Positions 1 to 4,478 of a stretch of 5,587 bases of DNA are shown here, piece after piece. The position numbers and the translations under genes are program-made. Positions within the stretch are counted from its first letter, which is position 1. The number at the start of each line of letters is the position of its first letter. Origin of the DNA: Spirochaetia bacterium UBA5550 (lineage in GTDB: Bacteria > Spirochaetota > UBA4802 > UBA5550); assembly GCA_002425885.1 (NCBI GenBank), contig DINC01000356.1, forward strand, positions 1 through 5,587, read 5' to 3'. The notes below the pieces were generated by a model. The model was not told the DNA's origin. It saw only the letters and a list, made by a program, of their open reading frames with translations, and did not search any database.

Positions 1-2
1 TC

Positions 3-248
3 AATAAGCATGTAAATAAAAAGATAGAAAAGATGCCTATATCCATCAGGAAGAAACTTTTCTATCTTATAAATGATCTGGAGATGAAAGGCCCTGTACG
101 TCATGAGTGGCAGAATTACAGCAGGCTGGGGGAGAATGAGTATCACTGCCATCTATCTCACAAATGGATTGCATGCTGGAGGAATGAAAAGAATTCAATA
201 ATAATAGAGGTATATTATGCAGGTTCACGTGAAGACGCCCCGTATTAA
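3..248 (+). CDS. RelE/HigB-like toxin of a type II toxin-antitoxin pair, 5' end outside window
   Basis: The C-terminal part of a small RelE/HigB-superfamily toxin, by family knowledge an mRNA-cleaving translation inhibitor neutralised by the downstream antitoxin. The frame is open from position 3. The first in-window ATG is at 33 (71 residues from there) but has no good Shine-Dalgarno site, and the ten codons before it (NKHVNKKIEK) read like the first helix of these toxins, so the true start probably lies left of the window. Visible family hallmarks, numbered from the ATG at 33, are a basic helical first third, NYSRLG (28-33), YHCHL (37-41), the strand KWIACW (44-49), IIIEVYY (56-62) and the C-terminal GSREDAPY (64-71). 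The 3' end overlaps the antitoxin gene by 32 bp, which indicates translational coupling. Family assignment is good; target and activity are inferred. Confidence 0.82.
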   Translation, partial: NKHVNKKIEKMPISIRKKLFYLINDLEMKGPVRHEWQNYSRLGENEYHCHLSHKWIACWRNEKNSIIIEVYYAGSREDAPY

Positions 249-579
249 GATAGATATTTCAGGGGATATTCCTGATTCACTTATTGCTGTTTTAAAAAAA
301 GAATACGGGAAGAAATTGGCTGTGTCTGATGATGATGAATTTATTAATGTTAAAGATACTGCATGGTATAATAAAATTAAATCGGAAATTACACCGGGCG
401 AGACAGTGGCTTTTTACAGGAAAATGCACAAAATGACTCAGAAAGAACTTGGAGAAAAAATTGGTAATTTTTCGAAACAGAATGTTTCTGAAATTGAAAG
501 AAATATACGGCCAATTAGTAAAAAGACTGCAAAGCTGCTTTCAGAGATATTCGATATCTCAATTGATAGTTTGATTTAA
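217..579 (+). CDS. XRE-family helix-turn-helix antitoxin
   Basis: Antitoxin partner of the preceding toxin, 120 residues, cytoplasmic; such proteins bind the toxin and repress their own operon. Residues 1-58 form an N-terminal region (IKIDISGDIPDSL near 10-22, then an acidic stretch at 38-41 and TAWYNKI at 48-54) typical of antitoxins paired with this toxin type, presumably the toxin-binding part. Residues 59-120 are a Cro/C1-type helix-turn-helix: TPGETVAFYRKMHKMTQKELGEKIG-type helices 1 and 2, then the recognition helix SKQNVSEIERN (86-96), then RPISKKTAKLL and a terminal ISIDSLI. The start is the ATG at 217, preceded by AGAGGT. It lies inside the toxin frame (overlap 217-248). Toxin-first order is as in HigBA. 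Regulation is probably autorepression, but the promoter is outside the window. Confidence 0.88.
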   Translation: MQVHVKTPRIKIDISGDIPDSLIAVLKKEYGKKLAVSDDDEFINVKDTAWYNKIKSEITPGETVAFYRKMHKMTQKELGEKIGNFSKQNVSEIERNIRPISKKTAKLLSEIFDISIDSLI

Positions 580-611
580 GTCTTAAAAAAGAAAGGTTAC
601 AGTATAAAATA

Positions 612-643
612 AAAAAACGGCGTTTTTTAAAACGCCGTTTTTT
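612..643. terminator. Bidirectional intrinsic terminator between convergent units
   Basis: A perfect inverted repeat: 612-626 pairs with 629-643. The core ACGGCGTTTT/AAAACGCCGT is flanked by A6 on the left and T6 on the right, so each strand shows a stem followed by a U-tract. It sits between the end of the antitoxin gene (579, plus) and the end of the SET gene (673, minus) and can serve both. Confidence 0.9.
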
Positions 644-672
644 ATTTTAGTGAATTGTCTTTGAAAACACTG

Positions 673-1173
673 TCAGGTGCCCGCTGCAGCATATTGAAGT
701 TCAGAAGCTTCCTGCATATGCTGTAAGCGGAACATTTTCCCCTTTATCAGTTTTTTACAGTTGGGCGCACCGCAGCTGCATTCGAAAGCACGGAAGAGTT
801 CATCCTCTGTTGTTTCGTAATCCATTGTCAGAAAATCGCCCGGTTTTATCTCTTTGATGGCCGTGAATGTCTGCGTATCCATGTCACATGACATATTGGG
901 ATCGCAGCTGTGAAGAACTTTTCCCATAAAGAACGGATCGTGAAGATGGCTCCCAGGTTTCATCTGGAGAGTGTAAAGCGTAATTTCGCTTAAAAGAACC
1001 CCGGCAAATTTAAAAACAATTTCGCCCGGCCTGAAACTGGCCTGTGATATTATCCCTTCGCCTTTTTCACCTGTCTGAATGATTTCAAACTTTTTCCTTG
1101 TAGGCTCATAGGAAAATCTGGGGTAGAATTCCGGATAAAACCGGTCTGGAACAGGGTCGTCAAGCATTGACAT
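673..1173 (-). CDS. Small SET-domain protein (putative protein-lysine methyltransferase)
   Basis: A 166-residue protein that is almost entirely one SET domain, the AdoMet-dependent fold that methylates protein lysines. In order: the GEKGEGI loop (35-41, SET-N AdoMet site), PGEIVFKFAG (49-58), LHSCDPNM (87-94, matching the family motif N/R-H-S-C-x-P-N), KPGDFLTMDYE (110-120, with the likely catalytic Tyr119) and a post-SET cluster C132-S-C134-x4-C139, which with Cys90 can bind zinc. Deviations are Leu87 for the usual Asn/Arg and Met117 for the usual Tyr/Phe before DY. There is no signal peptide, so it is cytoplasmic. It is the second gene of a unit with the SpeD-like gene: that gene's TAA and this ATG share one base (TAATG). 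The Shine-Dalgarno AAGGAG (1182-1177) is only 3 nt from this ATG but 9 nt from a second ATG (1167, Met3), so translation may really begin at Met3. The substrate is unknown. Confidence 0.85.
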   Translation of the reverse strand: MSMLDDPVPDRFYPEFYPRFSYEPTRKKFEIIQTGEKGEGIISQASFRPGEIVFKFAGVLLSEITLYTLQMKPGSHLHDPFFMGKVLHSCDPNMSCDMDTQTFTAIKEIKPGDFLTMDYETTEDELFRAFECSCGAPNCKKLIKGKMFRLQHMQEASELQYAAAGT

Positions 1174-1583
1174 TATCTCCTTAGTACAACGTTTTCCTTA
1201 ATCTCTTCCGGAGAGAAGAATTCCTTAATCATCTTTACGATGATCGCTTCGTCAAACCACTTGCAGCTGAAAACGTCAAGATACAGGTCACGATACATAT
1301 CGTTTGTATGTATTGTGATTGCGCTTGTTACAATCAGCTGTACCGCTGAGATACCCTCTTCAATACCCTCCCCGAACCTTGCTATTACAAGATCTCCATA
1401 AGGGACCATATCGATAGCGGGAACCATCTCTTTTACAAAACGGGACACAGACTCAAGGTTCAGAAGGTTTTCGTTGCATGCTACGGCTGTTGCCATGAAG
1501 TGCTTGCCGTAGTATTTCTGCCCGTTAACCTCTGTCCTCATGTAAGCACCCCGGCTTACCAGGCCATCTGGTGTTTTACTCAT
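1173..1583 (-). CDS. S-adenosylmethionine decarboxylase (SpeD) family protein, divergent
   Basis: A 136-residue protein with the bacterial SpeD fold. Family members self-cleave at a serine to make a pyruvoyl cofactor and decarboxylate AdoMet for polyamine synthesis. Visible are GKHFMATAVACNENLL (26-41, first strand and helix), PYGDLVIARF (61-70), TSAITIHT (86-93) and LDVFSC (102-107). Ser87, His92 and Cys107 have the same spacing (5 and 15) as the Thermotoga maritima catalytic residues Ser63, His68 and Cys83, so autoprocessing looks possible. However, the usual Glu before the serine is Thr86, and the TWPE motif after the histidine is TNDM, which changes residues expected to contact the AdoMet nucleoside. 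It may therefore decarboxylate another substrate, as reported for some SpeD relatives that use ornithine or arginine. The start at 1583 has AGGAG 7 nt upstream. No speE is near; the gene is coupled to the SET gene. Confidence 0.8.
   Translation of the reverse strand: MSKTPDGLVSRGAYMRTEVNGQKYYGKHFMATAVACNENLLNLESVSRFVKEMVPAIDMVPYGDLVIARFGEGIEEGISAVQLIVTSAITIHTNDMYRDLYLDVFSCKWFDEAIIVKMIKEFFSPEEIKENVVLRR
1177..1182 (-). promoter_or_regulatory. Ribosome binding site deciding the SET-gene start
   Basis: AAGGAG on the minus strand lies inside the last codons of the SpeD-like gene. It is 3 nt from the ATG at 1173 and 9 nt from the in-frame ATG at 1167. The spacing favours the second ATG; the TAATG overlap favours the first. 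Confidence 0.6.
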
Positions 1584-1628
1584 TTACTTGCTCCTAAAAT
1601 TAATAACGTGAGACTATTTCAATTCTGA

Positions 1629-1657
1629 CTAAGAGGAATTCTGTGAAAAAAAGTCAA
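1629..1657 (-). promoter_or_regulatory. Candidate promoter for the SpeD-like/SET unit (weak)
   Basis: On the minus strand, TTGACT (1657-1652) could be a -35 box, followed after 17 nt by TCTTAG (1634-1629), a poor -10 (3 of 6 consensus bases). It is the best sigma-70-like candidate I see in the gap upstream of the SpeD-like gene. Two copies of CAGAATT lie 16 bp apart across the spacer and -10 region. Confidence 0.3.
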
Positions 1658-1673
1658 TAATTAACTGAGGTAT

Positions 1674-1732
1674 AAAAAAATTATTTATCAGATTTTCTGA
1701 ACACAGAAATGCCATGAGATAAACATCCCATG
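1674..1732 (-). terminator. Possible weak terminator after the terC-family gene
   Basis: Downstream of the TerC stop, the minus-strand RNA can form an 8-bp hairpin (1732-1725 with 1720-1713, loop GUUU, one G-U pair). Further on is a small TCAG/CTGA hairpin (1700-1688), followed after seven bases by a T7 run (1680-1674). The G-U pair would be an A-C mismatch on the plus strand, so the first hairpin suits minus-strand RNA. Neither is a strong classical terminator. The rest of the 1584-1779 gap holds no ORF. Confidence 0.3.
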
Positions 1733-1779
1733 AGGGCTTAATTCTGTTAAATTTTAATATAATAAAAGGCATTTTACGG

Positions 1780-2487
1780 TCAGATTATTTCTATCTCTTT
1801 CTTCTTCCTGAGCTTCATATTCAGTACCTCCACAAAGAGTGAGAAGAAAACCGCGAAGTAGATATAACCTTTGGGAATCTCGTAATGGAATCCCTCTACA
1901 ACAAGCATAAAGCCTATGAGGAGGAGGAAGGAGAGGGCAAGCATTTCGAGAGTGGGATTTTTATGGATAAAGTCCGCCACCTTTCCTGAGAAGATCATCA
2001 TTATGATCATGGAGATTACAACAGCTGTAATCATAACAGGGAGCATGTCTGTAAGGCCTATTGCAGTAAGTATTGAATCAAATGAGAACACTATGTCAAG
2101 AAGCCCTATCTGTATAATGGCGCCTGCAAAACCGGTCACTTCAGCAGTCTTATGGTCATCACCGTGGGCGATGTCCAGTTTATGGTGTACCTCCATTGTA
2201 CTTTTTGCCAGAAGAAACAGGCCCCCTGCGATGAGGATTATTTCTCTGATACTGAAGTCCTGTGATAAAAGGGTGAATAGGGGACTGGTTAGATGTTTTA
2301 CCATCCATGTAAGTGAAAACAGGAGTATTATCCTGAATACCAGTGCCAGGGTGAGGCCGAAAACTCTCCCTTTCTGTTTCTGGTGTTCGGGGAGCTTATT
2401 TGTAAGAATTGATATGAATATTATGTTATCGATACCCAGTACGATTTCAAGAAAAGTAAGTGTAAGAAGGGCGATAATCCATTCCAT
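1780..2487 (-). CDS. TerC-family integral membrane protein
   Basis: A 235-residue multi-pass inner-membrane protein of the TerC family (relatives: TerC of tellurite-resistance clusters, Alx, YkoY/YceF). Some relatives export Mn2+ or help metalate secreted enzymes. Family signatures are LEIVLGIDNIIFISI (13-27, with Glu14, Asp20 and Asn21 in the first membrane helix) and the paired half LLDIVFSFDSILTAIG (129-144, with Asp131 and Asp137). These two acidic motifs in repeated halves form the presumed metal path. Hydrophobic segments are near 3-29, 42-63, 83-95, 119-145, 148-167, 180-199 and 207-222; a His/Asp-rich loop (HHKLDIAHGDDH, 101-112) could bind metal, and the tail is basic (KLRKKK). The length is normal for the short family form, with no C-terminal CBS domains. 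The start at 2487 has GAGG 7 nt upstream. No ter operon partners are near, so tellurite resistance is not implied. Confidence 0.92.
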   Translation of the reverse strand: MEWIIALLTLTFLEIVLGIDNIIFISILTNKLPEHQKQKGRVFGLTLALVFRIILLFSLTWMVKHLTSPLFTLLSQDFSIREIILIAGGLFLLAKSTMEVHHKLDIAHGDDHKTAEVTGFAGAIIQIGLLDIVFSFDSILTAIGLTDMLPVMITAVVISMIIMMIFSGKVADFIHKNPTLEMLALSFLLLIGFMLVVEGFHYEIPKGYIYFAVFFSLFVEVLNMKLRKKKEIEII

Positions 2488-2521
2488 TTTTTAACCTCGG
2501 GGAGTAATGAATATAGATGTA

Positions 2522-2554
2522 AATTTATATAACACAGGGCGGGTGTCAAATCAA
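2522..2554 (-). promoter_or_regulatory. Candidate sigma-70 promoter for the terC-family gene
   Basis: On the minus strand a perfect TTGACA (2549-2544) is followed after 16 nt by TAAATT (2527-2522). An overlapping reading is TTGATT (2554-2549), 17 nt, TATATA (2531-2526). Either predicts a leader of only about 25-40 nt, too short for a riboswitch. Confidence 0.55.
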
Positions 2555-2593
2555 AAGAATCCCTTTTTTTACTGAAAAATCTGTAAAAAGTCT

Positions 2594-2622
2594 TTGATAT
2601 TTTTCTATACATGAATTATTAA
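2594..2622 (+). promoter_or_regulatory. Candidate sigma-70 promoter for tatA
   Basis: TTGATA (2594-2599), a 17-nt spacer and TATTAA (2617-2622): 5/6 and 4/6 matches at ideal spacing, predicting a leader of about 75-80 nt before the tatA start. Confidence 0.5.
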
Positions 2623-2631
2623 GGCCTTAAT
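2618..2631. promoter_or_regulatory. 14-bp perfect palindrome at the tatA -10 region, possible operator
   Basis: ATTAAGGCCTTAAT is a perfect palindrome overlapping the candidate -10 and running toward the start site. Its right half (CTTAATC) is nearly repeated as GTTAATC at 2634-2640. The position suits a repressor site; no regulator is identified. Confidence 0.35.
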
Positions 2632-2643
2632 CGGTTAATCAGC

Positions 2644-2680
2644 GCATTTTCTGCCGGAAATGCAGGTGAATAAAACCTGT
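2644..2680 (+). other. Two small hairpins in the tatA leader
   Basis: GCATTTT (2644-2650) can pair with GAAATGC (2657-2663), and GCAGGT (2662-2667) with ACCTGT (2675-2680), counting G-U pairs. They share bases 2662-2663, so they compete slightly. The second is followed by TTTATGATATTTT. They could influence leader stability; chance is also possible. Confidence 0.25.
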
Positions 2681-2695
2681 TTTATGATATTTTGC

Positions 2696-2700
2696 AGGAG
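2696..2700 (+). promoter_or_regulatory. Ribosome binding site fixing the tatA start at 2707
   Basis: AGGAG sits 6 nt before the ATG at 2707. The in-frame TTG at 2692 lies upstream of this site and would place the site inside the gene, so it is not the start. Confidence 0.8.
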
Positions 2701-2706
2701 TTTTAT

Positions 2707-2892
2707 ATGTACAGCAACATCACTTTGAATTATGCTTTCGGTATGCCGGGGATAGGGGAACTTGCAATAATATTTCTTATTGTGCTTGTTCTTTTCGGCG
2801 CAGGGAAAATTCCGAAAATAGCAAAGGACATCGGTTCAGGAATTAAAGAATTCAAAAAATCTGTTAAAGAGGAGCCGGAAGATAAGAAATAA
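2707..2892 (+). CDS. tatA: Twin-arginine translocase subunit TatA/TatE
   Basis: A 61-residue TatA-family subunit of the twin-arginine translocase, which moves folded proteins across the inner membrane; TatA oligomers form the passage recruited by TatBC. Family layout: a short N-terminal segment with FGMPGIGE (11-18, a polar Glu18 at the helix start), one membrane helix (about 16-30) with the invariant Phe30-Gly31 hinge, then a basic amphipathic helix with KIPKIAKDIGSGIKEFKKS (34-52) and a short acidic/lysine tail. The brief tail and sequence fit TatA rather than the longer TatB. ATG 2707 is chosen for its AGGAG site; a longer TTG-started frame exists but is unlikely. No tatC is in the window, so the translocase core must lie elsewhere. 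The gene is divergent from terC and stands alone with its own promoter and a following hairpin. Confidence 0.95.
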   Translation: MYSNITLNYAFGMPGIGELAIIFLIVLVLFGAGKIPKIAKDIGSGIKEFKKSVKEEPEDKK

Positions 2893-2916
2893 TTAATATC
2901 CTACAGGAAATTAAAC

Positions 2917-2938
2917 AGGGCTGCCGTTTGGCAGCCCT
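2917..2938. terminator. Strong hairpin between convergent tatA and trpB2
   Basis: AGGGCTGCC (2917-2925) pairs perfectly over 9 bp with GGCAGCCCT (2930-2938) around a GTTT loop. There is no T-tract on the plus side (ATCCGTTTG) and only a broken one on the minus side (GTTTAATTT), so it may act as a weak terminator for trpB2 or an RNA 3'-end protector for either gene. Confidence 0.65.
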
Positions 2939-2978
2939 ATCCGTTTGTGAAGGTGTATGAAAAACTTAAATTTTATTA

Positions 2979-4346
2979 CTAATCTGCTTTCGGGAGTCCG
3001 TTAAACCCCACCTGAAGATCCGCATCTGTAGGGATATAGTCTGTCATGGTCCCTTCATTAAACTGCATATATGCGTTCATGTCAAAGTAACCGGTCCCTG
3101 TTAGCCCGAAGAGAATAGTTTTCTTTTCGCCCGTCTCTTTGCACTTAAGCGCTTCCTGTATTGCTGTGTATATTGCGTGAGAGGATTCAGGTGCAGGGAG
3201 GATCTGCTCAAGCTTGCAGAATTTTGTGGCTGCTTCAAATACCTGGTTCTGTTCAGCTGAAACTGCCTCCATGTATCCGTCATGGTAAAGCTTCGAAAGG
3301 ATCGGCGACATGCCGTGATAACGGAGCCCCCCCGCATGGTTCGGTGAAGGGATGAAGTCGCTGCCAAGTGTGTACATCCTGGCAAGTGGTGTCATCTTAC
3401 CTGTATCACAGAAGTCATAAGCGTATTTCCCGCGTGTCAATGAGGGGCATGAAGCAGGCTCCACTGCGATAAAGCGTGAATTACTCTTCCCTGTGAGCTT
3501 GTCCTGCATGAATGCAGACATGAGGCCGCCGAGGTTTGAACCGCCCCCTGCGCATCCGATAACGATGTCAGGGTATTCGCCGAGCTTTTCCATTGCGATT
3601 TTGCTTTCAAGGCCAATGATAGACTGATGGAGCAGTACCTGGTTAAGTACAGAGCCCAGTGCATAACGGCATTTGTCATCTTTCATTGAGACTTCGATAG
3701 CTTCAGATATCGCGCACCCCAGGCTTCCGCCTGTATCAGGATTTTTTGAAAGGATAGAGCGGCCAACTTCTGTTGTGTCTGAAGGGCTGGGGATAATGTT
3801 GGCACCGTAAGTTTCCATTACAGCTTTGCGGAACGGTTTCTGCTGGAAAGAGACCTTTACCATGTACACTGTAAGTGCAAGGCCGAAGTGAGCGCATGCC
3901 ATGGAGAGTGCTGTTCCCCACTGTCCTGCTCCTGTTTCAGTTGTCAGGGATGTGAGGCCCTCGGCTTTCGCATAGTATGCCATGGCAGCAGCCGCATTCA
4001 GTTTATGGCTCCCTGAAGTGTTGTTACCTTCAAATTTAAAATATATCTTTGCAGGTGTATCCAGCGCCTTTTCAAGATTATAGGCGCGGATCAGAGGGGA
4101 GGGCCTGTATGTTTTGTAGTACTCCAATACCGGTTCCGGGATATCAATATACCTGGTTGTGGAATCCATCTCCTGTTTGCAAAGCTCCTTTGCGAATACC
4201 GGGTATAGGTCCTCTGTGTTCAGGGGCTGAAGGGTTCCGGGATTCAGGAGAGGATCGTGCTGCTCTTTCATGTCCGCCCGTATGTTGTACCATTGTTTAG
4301 GCATTTCGTCTTCAGTGAGATATGTTTTGTATGGTATTTTTGCCAT
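2979..4346 (-). CDS. trpB2: TrpB2-type tryptophan synthase beta-like PLP enzyme
   Basis: A 455-residue cytoplasmic PLP enzyme of the TrpB2 branch (TrpB-like, longer than the ~400-residue TrpB1), which condenses indole with L-serine (or a relative such as O-phosphoserine) to give tryptophan. Visible are the TrpB2 N-terminal extension (WYNIRADM, 19-26), RPSPLIRAYNLEK (81-93), GNNTSGSHKLNAA (107-119) with the PLP lysine Lys115, ETGAGQWG (137-144) with the catalytic Glu137, the phosphate loop GCAGGGSNLGG (264-274), HAGGLRYHGMSPI (337-349), PAPESSHA (384-391) and GLTGTGYFDM (414-423). The length is full and no key residue is missing. There is no trpA nearby and TrpB2 usually lacks the TrpA contact, so salvage of free indole is plausible. 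The start at 4346 has AGGG 8 nt upstream. A striking double dyad covers the promoter region. Confidence 0.95.
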   Translation of the reverse strand: MAKIPYKTYLTEDEMPKQWYNIRADMKEQHDPLLNPGTLQPLNTEDLYPVFAKELCKQEMDSTTRYIDIPEPVLEYYKTYRPSPLIRAYNLEKALDTPAKIYFKFEGNNTSGSHKLNAAAAMAYYAKAEGLTSLTTETGAGQWGTALSMACAHFGLALTVYMVKVSFQQKPFRKAVMETYGANIIPSPSDTTEVGRSILSKNPDTGGSLGCAISEAIEVSMKDDKCRYALGSVLNQVLLHQSIIGLESKIAMEKLGEYPDIVIGCAGGGSNLGGLMSAFMQDKLTGKSNSRFIAVEPASCPSLTRGKYAYDFCDTGKMTPLARMYTLGSDFIPSPNHAGGLRYHGMSPILSKLYHDGYMEAVSAEQNQVFEAATKFCKLEQILPAPESSHAIYTAIQEALKCKETGEKKTILFGLTGTGYFDMNAYMQFNEGTMTDYIPTDADLQVGFNGLPKAD

Positions 4347-4391
4347 TATTATTACCCTGCCTGTTTATTATTTACTATATAGCAGATAACT

Positions 4392-4427
4392 GTTTCTGTA
4401 TATAGAAACGTTTCTATTAAAAGAAAC
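4392..4427. promoter_or_regulatory. Operator-like array: two abutting 18-bp dyads upstream of trpB2
   Basis: GTTTCT-N6-AGAAAC occurs twice with no gap: 4392-4409 (spacer GTATAT) and 4410-4427 (spacer ATTAAA). The junction makes a 16-bp perfect palindrome (4402-4417) centred on AAACGTTT. Four identical half-sites at regular spacing over the candidate -10 and start site of trpB2 point to a cooperatively bound repressor. The regulator is unknown. Confidence 0.75.
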
Positions 4428-4438
4428 ATCTGTGTCAA
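4411..4438 (-). promoter_or_regulatory. Candidate sigma-70 promoter for trpB2
   Basis: On the minus strand a perfect TTGACA (4438-4433), a 16-nt spacer and TAGAAA (4416-4411, 4/6). The -10 and most of the spacer lie inside the double dyad, giving a leader of about 55-60 nt. Confidence 0.5.
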
Positions 4439-4478
4439 TAACTATTTCAGGATTTTTTTGAAATTAAAGGAGTTGTTG

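Noticed and set aside
1916..2494. Long plus-strand open frame (192 codons) opposite the terC-family gene
   Set aside because: It is antisense to a clear membrane protein, and its Arg/Ser-rich translation has no recognisable motif and no good ribosome site; a shadow frame.
2497..2545. GGGGAGTA (2499-2506) near a TerC gene, recalling the yybP-ykoY manganese riboswitch
   Set aside because: It is on the plus strand, opposite to terC, and results from the complement of the terC Shine-Dalgarno region (CTCCCCGAGG). The terC leader predicted from its promoter is only about 25-40 nt, and no second riboswitch loop is visible.
2421..2612. Minus-strand 63-codon frame overlapping the terC start
   Set aside because: It overlaps terC in another frame, runs through the candidate terC promoter and has no family resemblance.
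2692..2706. TTG at 2692 as the tatA start
   Set aside because: The AGGAG site lies after it, 6 nt before the ATG at 2707, which gives a normal TatA N-terminus.
3101..3921. Several short frames on both strands within trpB2
   Set aside because: All lie inside the intact trpB2 coding region; low-information translations expected from its codon use.
4444..4464. ATTTCA/TGAAAT inverted repeat as a terminator for the barrel-protein gene
   Set aside because: Only a 6-bp AT-rich stem with a 9-nt loop and no T-tract after it on the minus strand; too weak to call.
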